Shown: positions 20,932 through 31,800 of the stretch, one piece after another
Layout: each line of letters begins with the position of its first letter
Position numbering within the stretch: position 1 is the first letter of the stretch
Assembly: GCA_910592005.1 (NCBI GenBank)
Contig: CAJVPP010000145.1
Coordinates: 1-44,526 of the forward strand
From: Funneliformis mosseae
Lineage: Eukaryota; Glomeromycota; Glomeromycetes; Glomerales; Glomeraceae
Direction: 5' to 3'
Length of the DNA stretch: 44,526 nt
The notes under the pieces: generated by a model
Told to the model about the DNA's origin: nothing
Databases searched by the model: none
Seen by the model: only the letters and a program-made list of their open reading frames with translations
Translations under genes and position numbers: made by a program

Positions 20932-21795
20932 CAAAAAAAAAGAAAGGAAAAAACAAAATTTGTTATATTTAGACGGTTTTCGTTATATAGATGTTTTGTT
21001 ATCATTAGGAAAATAAAAAAATTGGTAAAATAAAATAAAATTCTAAATTACGATATAGGATTGATTATACATAAATAGTCAACCATTGTCAATTACACGT
21101 AAAATAATCGATGAGTTGTGTGCTTCACTTGTACAATGTTGTACATTTTAAGTTCAATTATGGTTCTTTTGACGATTTTTGTGTTATGATGGAAGGAGGA
21201 CGATTGATTCAATGATTTTTTATTATTATTAAGGAGGAGACGACAATACTGGTAATTTTGTGTAGGAGGACGATTTATTGATTCAATGATTTTTTTTTAT
21301 TATTATGAAGGAGGAGACGACAATACTGGTAATTGTATATCCTTAAAAAAATCAATAGATAAAATGTTGTGGTCGGTCACCATTCCGCCACTCGCTTATC
21401 TCGGTGCCACTTTTGATGTATGAGAGGAGGTCACACTTGCTGAGGAGGTACGTTCAAGAAACTCATGCGTAATTGTTGATAGAATGCCACAATATCTCAA
21501 AATTTGAAACACGAATGCTTGCAAATTTACCTGTATACTGTACATTTTGTCTCATGTTTAAGTGTTCCAGACCATGTCCCAACAATGTTCCATGACAACA
21601 CTGCCATGAAAGTAATGAAAAAGAAAAAGTATTTTGTAGGTCATAATTTTCAACTTATTATCCTTAAGTGGTCATGACTAAGCATGATGTAACATTTAGT
21701 AATTTCTGAAAAAGATAATCTACATGCCCAAATTACATTTCCCAACATACAGTACATCGTACTTTACCCTCTCATTTTCATTTCTCACGTAAATT
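20932..21795. other. Spacer between the two F-box genes
   Basis: Contains the tandem repeat at 21194-21336 and further GAGGAGG motifs to about 21450. No ORF was recognised, and no TATA box close to 21796. Confidence 0.5.
21194..21336 (+). repeat. Tandem repeat, two copies of about 70 bp
   Basis: Copy 1 (21194-21263) and copy 2 (21264-21336) share AGGAGGACGATT, GATTCAATGATTTTTT, TATTATTAT and GGAGGAGACGACAATACTGG (20 bases, with TAATT following). They differ by an insertion of TATT and in T-run length. The high identity points to a recent duplication. Confidence 0.85.
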
Positions 21796-23418
21796 ATGGC
21801 CGCTGCTTCTTTACCTGAACTTTGCCTTGAAAGAATATTTGAATATTTGAGATATGATTTAAAAACTCAATACTCGTGTATTCTTATTAATAGATATTGG
21901 TGTTCATCACTTATAGCAATGCTCTGGGAAAATCCTTTTGAAATGATAAAAACAAAGAACAAAACAAAGGACAACGTCCGTTCTAACACTTACCTTATCA
22001 ACACATATTTGATTTATCTTCCTAAAGATACTCAGATTCCTATTGAACTTCATGAAACATCTAAACAACCACTGTTTAATTACGCAAGTTTCTTACGTTA
22101 CATTTCTATTCAGAATATTAAAAACAGTGTTGGGAAATGGGCAAGATTCAATGAAACACCAAAATTTAAAACATTCTCATCCAATCTAGAAAATAATGAC
22201 ACTATAGGTTATATAGCAGAGGTTTTGATTAAACATTTGTTTACAAGTTCAACTTATCTCAAATGCGTTGATCTATGTCGTGAACATTTGTGTCCTATAC
22301 CGAGTGTATATGAATTACCAAATGCCGAAACAAAATTATCCCAATTACAAATTTTTAAATGTGATGATGATAAAATGACTAGGTTTGCTAGTAAAATTTC
22401 AAGAGATATTCAACATTTAGAAATACGATTAAAGGCAAAAGCGTCTTTTGATCAATATTATATACCTTTGAAAGACTTTGCGATGTTGATTCGAGCACAA
22501 AGAAATTTACGAAAGATTTTAATTCAATACAGCCCAACAATTTATTCTCGAGATGAAAATGTTTGTTTATGGGATAATTTAATGAATCATACAAAAAGTT
22601 TAGTTAACATTATATTTGTAGGGGTTAAATTTGGTTTTCAATTTCCTTTAGGATGCCTCTCAAAATTCCATAACCTCAGGAGGTTGACATTAGTCGATTG
22701 TGAAATTGGTAATGTATACCCTTTGGATTATCTTCTACCCTTCTTCGACGAAGATGACGATTATCAGGATAATAATCCACTGCTGATAAGAGATATACAA
22801 TCGTTTCATCAAGTTGAATTTTTATCGATTAGAACATCAAAAATTGATATTAATAAAATAGAAATTTTATTTCGACAAGCCGCAAATTCACTTCGATCGT
22901 TAGAATTATTGGATTTGGATCACTTAAAAAATTTAGAATCCTTTACACAATTTTTTTCAAATATTACTCGATTAACGGTTGGAATTAACGCGAGATGGAA
23001 GATAGTCGTTTCTATAGTAAAATCGGCGAACCTGTTACAAGAACTTTACGTTCATGACGAAAGATCTGAAATTTTTAGAAACAATCTTATCGAAAGGTAC
23101 ATGTATAAACCTATGACAGCTGATAGTTTCCTTTGTGAAGTTGGAAAAGCGATGGGTGAACAAGTTTACATGTTTAGATTCACTTTAGATTGGTACTTTT
23201 ATCCAAATTCTTTGAACACATTTTTGAAAAGATGCAATGCTAAACGATTAAAAATATTGGATTTTAGAAAATGCAAATTTTTTAGTAATGAACATTTAAA
23301 TCAAGTGATTGAGTTTTGTGGTGGAACTTTGGATTATTTATATTGCGAATATCATCATACTTTTACACCAACGGATTTATCAAGAGCAAAGCAAGTCATT
23401 AGGAATGTTAATTGTTGA
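21796..23418 (+). CDS. F-box / leucine-repeat protein 2
   Basis: Single exon, 540 residues from the ATG at 21796. The N-terminal F-box reads SLPELCLERIFEYLRYDLKT, then CILINRYWCSS and MLWENPF. Leucine-rich repeats fill the remainder (LRRLTLVDCEIG, SLRSLELLDLDHLKN, KRLKILDFRKCKFFS, TLDYLYC), with an acidic loop FFDEDDDYQDN in the middle. Architecture and length match the gene at 19351, and alignable blocks run through both, so they are tandem paralogs of some age, not a recent copy. Probable substrate receptor of an SCF ubiquitin ligase; target unknown. The C-terminal FFSNEHLN block is closest to the pseudogene at 7569. Confidence 0.85.
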   Translation: MAAASLPELCLERIFEYLRYDLKTQYSCILINRYWCSSLIAMLWENPFEMIKTKNKTKDNVRSNTYLINTYLIYLPKDTQIPIELHETSKQPLFNYASFLRYISIQNIKNSVGKWARFNETPKFKTFSSNLENNDTIGYIAEVLIKHLFTSSTYLKCVDLCREHLCPIPSVYELPNAETKLSQLQIFKCDDDKMTRFASKISRDIQHLEIRLKAKASFDQYYIPLKDFAMLIRAQRNLRKILIQYSPTIYSRDENVCLWDNLMNHTKSLVNIIFVGVKFGFQFPLGCLSKFHNLRRLTLVDCEIGNVYPLDYLLPFFDEDDDYQDNNPLLIRDIQSFHQVEFLSIRTSKIDINKIEILFRQAANSLRSLELLDLDHLKNLESFTQFFSNITRLTVGINARWKIVVSIVKSANLLQELYVHDERSEIFRNNLIERYMYKPMTADSFLCEVGKAMGEQVYMFRFTLDWYFYPNSLNTFLKRCNAKRLKILDFRKCKFFSNEHLNQVIEFCGGTLDYLYCEYHHTFTPTDLSRAKQVIRNVNC

Positions 23419-23734
23419 AAGATCACGAAGATTTTTTTTTTTTTTCTTTTTTTTTTTTTTTTATCTTCAATTCTTGGACTAATTAAATATTTTTGAAAGT
23501 AGATAAATTAATAAAGAATTTGAATGTGAAAAATAATTACGTGATAATCACGTCATTAGTTTAACTTTATTTGGTTTGTTAAAAATAAACGTGCTAAATG
23601 ATCTTTTCTAGTCGGTGAATGGGGTATAAATGATTATCACGAAAAGTAATCTTCGTTTTTTTCCCTACTCTCCTCTAGACTCTTTTTTTTTTAATAATTT
23701 ATTTTTTTCACAAAACGAAAAAAAAAAAAAGAAA
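23419..23734. promoter_or_regulatory. Promoter region with ACGT palindrome and TATA box
   Basis: A perfect inverted repeat ACGTGAT-A-ATCACGT lies at 23539-23553, the type of ACGT-core palindrome bound by bZIP or bHLH dimers. TATAAAT follows at 23625-23631, 104 bp before the ATG at 23735. An A13 tract closes the leader. Together they form one of the clearer promoters in the window. Confidence 0.45.
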
Positions 23735-24410
23735 ATGTTACCCTCTTTAACAAAGTATTCTACTTTTCCATTTAAATCAAATGATGACCCAGTAATTTTT
23801 ACATTATATTCAACCACCTCGAGTGATATGAACTCTGACAACTTTGACAATTTTTATAAAATGGTTACTCAACAAACAAGCTACTTTATAAAAAAGGTGA
23901 AAACCTATGGTGAATTTAGTGAAATTATTGAAGGTATGTTTGACTGGAATATTATGGGAACATTGAGTGATGGAGTTCAAGTATATTACGTTGATGATTG
24001 TGACCATGAAAATGTGAAAGGAGACGAACAACACGTGAGAGAGAACGAAATCGTGTCGAACGAGGAAATCATTATGGAAGAAGAGGAAGTTATAGAAATG
24101 TCTGGTGTGAACTTTTATGAAGGATGTTATGATCTTGGGATGAAATTTATTAAAGTTGATTATGGCGTTTATGGAGGTAATGATGTGCGAAAGTATCAAA
24201 TGTTTTCATTAAATCTATAAACACACGTTTTTAGTTGCGACATATCCATTTTCAGAAAACGCGCAGAATCATTGCGAAAGATTTTCAAGTGATGACCATG
24301 AAAAAGAATCTTGGAAATTGGACGCGCGAAAAGATGGGGAACACAAGCAATTGAAACGTCGAATTCAAGAGTTGAACGATCAACTTGGCATAGTAGATAA
24401 AGCTTATTAA
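23735..24410 (+). CDS. Protein of unknown function with acidic segment and C-terminal coiled coil
   Basis: Exon 1 (23735-24176) and exon 2 (24256-24410) joined by a 79-bp GT-AG intron give 198 residues. I do not recognise a family. Residues 1-50 are Ser/Thr/Phe rich (MLPSLTKYSTFPFKSNDD), residues 105-135 are strongly acidic (NEEIIMEEEEVIEMSG), and the second exon is charged and ends in a short heptad-like helix (KQLKRRIQELNDQLGIV). There is no signal peptide or membrane segment. The frame-preserving intron, the TATA box upstream and coding-like composition argue that it is a real gene. The helix might mediate dimerisation; no function is assigned. Confidence 0.65.
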
Positions 24411-25952
24411 TTAATTAAATTTTAATTAATATAAAAAAAAAAGAAAAAAAAAAAAATAGTAATTCTATTTCTAGTGAAAAAGTATTATGTTAAGTTTTTA
24501 GAAAGATGTATTATTGGATTATGTAGTTAATATATTTTTTTTTTTTTTTTTTTTGTATCTGAAATCTTAATGAATTGATAAAGAATTTTTAATTCTTTTT
24601 TTTTTTTTTCTGTTAAATGACATCATTTGTGAATTCTACATTTTGAAAGACATGAAAATTGGTCCATTCTAACTTCGAATCTCATGTTAGATTTTTATTT
24701 AAAAAATATATTGTATATTGTATGTCGGATATAATTTACTGTATGTCGCGTTGAACTTTAGGGATTTTCAATCAGCCACAATTTTTTTTTGGCGTTTTTT
24801 TTTTTCTCCTGGTGTCATCTAGTGGCGCAGCAAATTTCGACTTGTAGAAATTTATTACAATAATTTATATTAGACAAAAAAAAAAAGAATATACTTCGTA
24901 CGATAGAAAAAATATATGATCGGATCGAATAATGAATAAACTATAGATGCATAATAAATGACAAATCCTCCTGAGGGAATGCAAGTACAAATCTAATTTA
25001 AGATCAAACAAAAAAGAAAATACAAGTTATTTAAGTTATTTAAGGAATAAAAAAAAATAAAAAAAAAAAGGAATAATCATCCCTCTGTCCCCCCCCCCCC
25101 TCACAAATCCCAGTAAATTGCCCTCCTTACTCGCTTCATAAATTTCTGATTATTATGTTCCCATATTTGGAATTAAAACGCGATTGTAGAAAGAAGCAAG
25201 GAAACATAACTCCGAATCTAGCAAAACTTGAACTAATTGGGTGAAAAAAAGATAAAATTCCTTATTATTTTTTTTTTTTTTTTAACTCGTTTTTGCTTTT
25301 TTTATCTTTTTTTTTTATATATATTGTCGATTATTTTAAAGTTGGTAATAAAAAAATTCAACCATCACATTTATTATACCATTATATATAACAGAAACGA
25401 CACGTTTTGAATCACAAAAGGGGTTGCTTTAACCACTAAATCAAGCTAATAAATCATTTTTATTAAGATTCTAGAATGAGATGATTTTCTGATTGGTACT
25501 TTTATTATTATAACGATTAATACAAAAAATTTCATAATTAACAAGGATATTCCCTGTAAAATTTCCGATAAAAATTTAATCATAATATATTCTTAATGTC
25601 TTAATATCTTATAAAAAGAAATTTTTTTTTCTTATTTAAGGATTCTTTTCTTTGCAAAGTCTGTCTTACTTTTGACATAACGATCGATAGACGTGTATTA
25701 TCAAATCGTTTTCAAATTTTGTAATTTGTTAATTTAAAGCTTAACAAATTATATTTAAAAAAAAAAAAAAAAAATCTCATTTTTTTGTACATAATGAATT
25801 ACAAATTGTTTTATTTTTGTAAGTACACCACAAAAACAAAATTGGTTTTTAAAGTGGAAAAATGAAAGATAAATAAATAAATCAAATATTTATGTTATGA
25901 TACAATGAAGAAAAGGAACCTTTTTACCGATTATTAATAAATACGATTACGA
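24411..25952. other. Gene-free AT-rich region
   Basis: Convergent spacer between the unknown gene (+) and the Zn2Cys6 gene (-). It has many A/T homopolymers and a C12 run near 25090. No ORF, RNA gene or repeat unit was identified. Confidence 0.5.
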
Positions 25953-27497
25953 TTATTGTTCTTCGAGGTGACCACTCATGCCTAAAATTAAATTGATATC
26001 AACTGAGTCTGTATGATGATTATGATCTTCAATAACGTTATTTACTCTGGGATTAAGGAAATAAGATAGTTGTTCAGGTGGATTCAAATTGTTAAAAAGA
26101 GGAAGAGGATTTTCATTCTGTGGAGATTGTTCACGTGTTAAAGATTGTTGTGGAGTTGTTGATTGAGAGATTTGCTGATTTGCAAATAAACCAGTGTTAT
26201 TCCAATGTTCATAAGATAAATTCAACATGTCCTGATGTTGTTGTCTTTGATATTGTGGAATCGTGGGCGTATATTGGTTTTCGGGACGTAAAGGATTTTG
26301 TCGATTTTCAAATAAATTTGGTGTAATGATGGAATTATCAATTGGATCCTCCTTATGAAAAACCAGGCTAGTTTTTGATTCAGGTTTAACCGGTCTGTGC
26401 ATAATATGCACGTGATTTAAGTACGTAGCTTGTTTAGAAGAACATTTACGTTGTTTGTTGGATTCAATCCGGGACGCTTTTCTTTTCTTTTCCCGATTTT
26501 TCTTGAGAATTTCTGTCTTTTGTTTTTTTAGTTTTGGTTCCGATACTTGAGTTTTTTGAATAATTTGTGAAGGTTTTGCGATTTCTTGGTCCTGCTGCGT
26601 TGAAGAATTTTGCACCGACTGTCGTGGATCGTCGTCAACGTATTCAACGTTATCTACCAAAGGAGTGAAGAACTTATCTAATTGACTCGTGGAATGATGT
26701 TGAAAGTTACCCGGATCATTATTATCATATTGAACCGTTGTATAATTCATTTGCAAAAAATCTGGTGGCAAAACATCAGAACTTTCAGGAATGTTATGTG
26801 GAAAAATGGAAGGTTGAATGGCAAGTGAGGAAGTGGAGGAAGTGGAAGAAGGGGTCATGTTTTGAACATCCCCTATAACGTTATCAACAATCTGTCGGAC
26901 GTGTTCCCAGAAATGTTGCTGGACAGATTCTTCTCGATTTTGGATAAGGATTGTCAAAACCAATAAAATTGATTGTAAATTTTCAACGTTAAATCGATTG
27001 TCATTAGGATTATCATTAATTTCATTCCATAATCTTCTCAATAATAAAAATTGTTCTATTGTGGTCAAAGGATGTACAAACAATTGAAAAAAATGATCTC
27101 TTAACGTATTACTAACTTGGTTAAGATTTGATAAGTTTGCAATGAATCTTGTCAAATTCACCAAAGTACTTTCTATGAATTCACCACGTGATTGATAATC
27201 AATTAAATCTGTATTGATCCTTGGTCGTCTCCTTCCAGGTTCTGGATAAATACATTTTTCATTATGATCAAGGCAATAAGTACAAGATGATTGTGTTGCA
27301 TAATTTCCATCACACTTTTTCTTATCACGTTTACATTTATTACACGCATTTTGAGAAATTTTTCCTCGTTTCTTCTTTAATGGTTGAGAAGGAATTGAAG
27401 AGGTGGATTGATCTTCACAAGACTCATCAGAATCCCCTCCTACATGTAAAATTGTTTGTTGGGAAGCACTTTCTATGCTTTCCGTGGTATGTTCCAT
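25953..27497 (-). CDS. Zn(II)2Cys6 binuclear-cluster transcription factor
   Basis: Single exon, 514 residues. Near residues 50-80 the sequence is ACNKCKRDKKKCDG then CTYCLDHNEKC: six cysteines in C-x2-C-x6-C ... C-x2-C-x6-C order, the fungal Gal4-type DNA-binding cluster, preceded by basic LKKKRGK and followed by the basic PGRRRPR. Residues 105-200 form a helical segment without an obvious fungal-specific TF middle homology domain. A second basic stretch (KKQKTEILKKNREKKRKAS) near residue 330 may be a nuclear localisation signal. The C-terminal third is Gln/Asn/Pro rich, typical of activation regions. Family members regulate metabolism or development; the target is unknown. A16 sits immediately before the ATG. 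Confidence 0.88.
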   Translation of the reverse strand: MEHTTESIESASQQTILHVGGDSDESCEDQSTSSIPSQPLKKKRGKISQNACNKCKRDKKKCDGNYATQSSCTYCLDHNEKCIYPEPGRRRPRINTDLIDYQSRGEFIESTLVNLTRFIANLSNLNQVSNTLRDHFFQLFVHPLTTIEQFLLLRRLWNEINDNPNDNRFNVENLQSILLVLTILIQNREESVQQHFWEHVRQIVDNVIGDVQNMTPSSTSSTSSLAIQPSIFPHNIPESSDVLPPDFLQMNYTTVQYDNNDPGNFQHHSTSQLDKFFTPLVDNVEYVDDDPRQSVQNSSTQQDQEIAKPSQIIQKTQVSEPKLKKQKTEILKKNREKKRKASRIESNKQRKCSSKQATYLNHVHIMHRPVKPESKTSLVFHKEDPIDNSIITPNLFENRQNPLRPENQYTPTIPQYQRQQHQDMLNLSYEHWNNTGLFANQQISQSTTPQQSLTREQSPQNENPLPLFNNLNPPEQLSYFLNPRVNNVIEDHNHHTDSVDINLILGMSGHLEEQ

Positions 27498-28458
27498 TTT
27501 TTTTTTTTTTTTTAGGAAATTCGTATACCGTATTTGTTAAACCAGATGACAACTTGGATGCTAAATTCTGCAAGAAAATGTTCACTTTTCGATTCCTTAT
27601 TTTTCTTACGTTTCTTTTAAGAGGAATATATATATATATAAAAGAAAATTAAATTTGAAAAAAAAGTCGTTTCATGAAAATACTTAGGTATAATTTTTGA
27701 AATAAATATTAAAGACGATTATTTATGAGAGTGAAGAAGTAGGGACTTCTGAAAAAAAAAAAAAAAAAGTAAATTCATTATCAGGTTCCTTTATAAGCTT
27801 TTTTTTTTCTTGTTTGATCTGACCCTCGGAGGTTTTCACGTAAATTGGATGTGTGCAGTAAATTACCTTTTTGGAGGGTTATTAAAACAATATAATTTTT
27901 TTAATAATAAATAAAAAATTAAACTCCGTAATATAAAAAAAAAAGTTTGTAGCTACATAAAAAGTACAGTATAAATTGTCAATTGTCACATATCACAAAA
28001 TCTGTAATTGAGAAGTATAAATTGGAGTTTGGAATTGCTATTTAAAGATCTTCTACAAGAGCACCAAATCCCAAAAAGTAAAAGGATCGTTATTTATAGT
28101 AGGATCGGTAATCTTTTTTTAACTTGTTACCTTATAAAGTTATAAACAAGGTAAATTTAAACCAAAATTATTAAACAAATGATTTAGCAAAGGAATTTAT
28201 TAACCGATACATTAGTTTTATTTTCACATAATCTTCTCACTCGGTAATAAAAATTTCTTTGTTTCACACCAGACTTGACTTTTTGAATTGAACAACCAAT
28301 CAAAACATTTTATGCATTTGTTTCATATTTCACATTAAAAAATCTTTCGTTTCTATCAAGATTGTATGCCTTTTTTAACTGCTTGTATGTAATTGTATAA
28401 AATCGTGGCTTACATTCGAATCTTTTCGGACTTGCCACAGTTCTTACATAAGCACATT
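27498..28458. other. Upstream region of the Zn2Cys6 gene and spacer
   Basis: A TA run at about 27628-27643, some 130 bp upstream of the minus-strand ATG, is a candidate TATA box. The remainder is AT-rich with A runs near 27750 and shows no gene. Confidence 0.4.
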
Positions 28459-28871
28459 TTAAGAAGATTTAAGAAGTCCCCTGCTTATAAATTGATCCGA
28501 TATTTTTGTAATTTTAGTAGAAAATTTGTCGATCGGTCCATGTTTGGACAAGTGCACGGTTATTTGATTCTCGTAGATTCTCTTTATTCGGAGCCGTCCC
28601 ATAAATTTAGTAAAGTAGGGTTGATTGGTCACATGATCCAAAAATCTTACGGTGGTAATGAAACCTTTCTCGCATCTATAGAAAACTTGATCCAAGTTTA
28701 ACGTTTCTTCCATAGAGTCAGCGAATGATCAGCAAGGTTTATGCTATTAAACTCTATAATCGTTATTTGTTCTTGTTTCGTGATATTGATTTTTATTCTT
28801 TCGTATGATCCAATGGGATAGATGAGGTAATCATTATCTAGATCGAATATCTCGAACGTGAGATGAATCAT
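28459..28871 (-). pseudogene. Unknown protein, two overlapping frames (frameshifted or unannotated gene)
   Basis: Two minus-strand frames abut: 28698-28871 (57 residues, MIHLTFEIFDLDNDYLIYP...) and 28459-28713 (84 residues, ...LDQVFYRCEKGFITTVRFLD...), overlapping in a +1 relation. Read together they would give about 135 residues of ordinary, non-repetitive protein composition, in DNA visibly richer in GC than the flanks. I do not recognise the family. A single indel would explain the break; an intron is less likely because no GT-AG pair fits the overlap neatly. A plus-strand frame over the same bases (28393-28701) lacks an ATG at its start. It could be a degraded gene or a chance pair. Confidence 0.35.
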
Positions 28872-31800
28872 TTAGAAAAAAAAAACTCTATAAGTGGCAA
28901 TATCAGATCAATACATAAAATGAATTGGATTACACTTTGGATTTGGTAACTAGTTATTGCCGCAGTAAAACTGCGCAGCTTATCGATATTTCCTATTAAA
29001 AGAATTAATGAAACGTCACAATAAAAAGAATATCTTACAACAAAACTAGCTTATTGAGTGATGCACTGACCATCATTAAGGTAAGCAAACGGCTTTATGT
29101 ATCGCAGACCGCGAATATTAGAATTATGCGGAATTTGTGACTTTTGATATTTTTTATATTAGGTTGATTTATGTTATACTGATATATCGAAACGCATTAG
29201 CCCTAATGACTGAAAGATGACAAAGAAAGTGAACGGGATTATATCATTATTCCCGATATGGTTACCCCCGTTCAATATCCATTAAATATAGTAACATTTT
29301 TTATTTATAGATTTAAGGAATGTAAACAAATGCAAAGAAATTTATGAATAAGTATGTTTCACAATTTGTTTCTGGAATCAAACCAAACCATACTTGTGTT
29401 GTATTCATACTTCTTGCTAACGATTTGATATTTATTAAATAATAATTACATTAAACGCGTCAAAATCTAATTGACGCGTGCATGTTCACAATAGAAACAC
29501 CAAATTTCGTTAAGATTGTTCTTACAAAGGAATATTTTGTTGAATCTTTTAATTATTTTTTTTTTTTTTGCGATTTTAATTTATCACGACTGAAAATAAA
29601 ATTTTTAATGTTATGAATTTATTAATACAAGAAAGGCAACCGATTCCTATAAAGAACGTGCTTGACGTATTGTTTGGGTCACGTTCGTTGAATTATGAAA
29701 GGATTAATTAATTAAAAAGTTAAATCGCTAACAAAGATTAGATCATATTTGAGAATAACAAGTATATTTAAAACGTTTTGCAATGTAATTGCCCCAATCC
29801 TATCACATGAGATCGTAAAATCATGTTTCATGTCTCATTATTCTTCTTTAAATTGATAAATAATGAATGATTTATTAACTGTGTGAGTGCATAAGGATTC
29901 ATTTTTACAAAGAATTTAAGGTCGAGAATGTACTTTTACGATTTTTTATTTATAGTTAAAAATATTATGTAAAGTTAATATATATTTATATGTCCTTACA
30001 TGTGGATCGCTTTTACAAATATAGTGAATGGCTGAATGCTGAGATCCGGTTAAAAACAACGATGAGAAAGAGTTGTAGATAGAAATCAGTTAACAAATAT
30101 AGTTTAGCAGTGTAAATAATCAAACGACATTGATCATTTTTATACCTTTTAAATGTCATGTTTAAAAAAGGAAAAATGATAGAATTTTCTACAAATATTA
30201 TGCATGTATCTATTCCGGAGACAATGTTGGAAGGATAATTCTAGATCAAAAACAAAAAAATCATTTTTTTTATGTGCCGATCCCTTCATATATGGTAAGT
30301 TATGATTCTATTTATATAATCGATTGGCAGGTTGATTTCTAAAATTGGCAAGCGGCTTTGTACAAGCGGCCGACAATACATAACTTTATTTTTAAAGGTT
30401 TCCTATTCAATTTATATCTAATTTAATCCGCTATCCAAGTATTCCCGAATTTTATTCGCCATGAAAAAACATTTTGTCTTATTAAATCAAACGAAAATCT
30501 CACGTACTTAATTAATTGTTTCATGTGTTACAATCAAAAATTTTAACATAGTCAAGACCGAATCTAAATTCATCGGAATTTTTTTGCACAAATGATTTGT
30601 TAACCTTCATTAAAATAGATCATACAGTATGAGTGGATTCTTCAACCTTTTTCAAGGTGGGACGTAGTTATGAGTTTGGACAAATAAAATATGTTGTTAT
30701 GTGCCGGTGTACTTGCCACAATCCATTTATCACATTATGTGGCGGACATCACAAATTCACTGTGGCTAATTTACAACCCTTTCGTGGAAAATCAAGCGCA
30801 CAGTAAAAATGCAAAATAGCATAGGTATAATATGTATAAAGTTAATATTCTTTGCTCTCTCCTTAATAATGCCTGACTAATGCGATATTAGCTGTATCAT
30901 TCTTGTTATGATCTCGAAATATAGTGTTATTTCATGGATGTATGGTGAATCAACACGATGTGACTTCAAGAATTTTAATGGGAAATGAATTCACGAATCA
31001 ATAATAAAGACAAATAATTACAACCTTGTGCATATATGCACGTTCCTTATTTTATTCTGAGAATGAAATGATCGATTTTACAAATAATCAAATTCATCAA
31101 GAGATCTTCGCGGCTAAGCTTTTCCGGTAATTTATATCAAAACGCGCGTCTTGTTAAATCTTTTGCCCTACATTTACTTTGTTTTATCTTCAAATATGGT
31201 CTTAAAAGTTGAGTCGCACGAAGCAAATTATTCTATATTATCACAACAATTTTCATCCAATTGAATTATTATTTGCCACATAATATCACGTAATTCATAA
31301 TTTGAACACGAGATCTGTTTTTTTTGTGGTGGTCACAAATGCGCATCATAATAATTTCTCAATTTATCTTTTATAAACAAATGTCACATCTCGCATGAAA
31401 ATGCGGGTAATATCCGAGTAACACAATAAAACGAATTGATTTTGACATCGTGAAATTTTATCATCATGTGAACATCTAAGCCACGAATGTCACCTGAAAT
31501 AACTCGATTTGGTAATTGCTAACCATTTTTGGACTCACATTCGCCACTTTAATTGCCATTACCCGTTATTTTTTTTTTGATTTTGATTTTTTTTTTTTGA
31601 TTTTTGAAACCCTTAATTAGATTTGTAATCTTAAGGAAGGGAAGGAAATCTCACAAAATTACTCCGACGACTCCGCCAAATAATAATTTATATGCATATA
31701 TAAAAAAGGGTTTTATGACGCGATATACCATTTGACGCTGAATGAGGAAAATCAGTCTTTGGGAATTTGGCTAAATTCGGAAATTACAATTGAAGGTAAT

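Noticed and set aside
25087..25100. C-rich homopolymer run
   Set aside because: Isolated simple sequence with no associated gene; likely slippage.
28393..28701. 102-codon plus-strand ORF
   Set aside because: Starts at a non-ATG codon and is antisense to the more protein-like minus-strand frames.
28961..28975. Hairpin CGCAGT-AAA-ACTGCG as a terminator
   Set aside because: Short stem, no adjacent gene, and eukaryotic transcription does not end this way.
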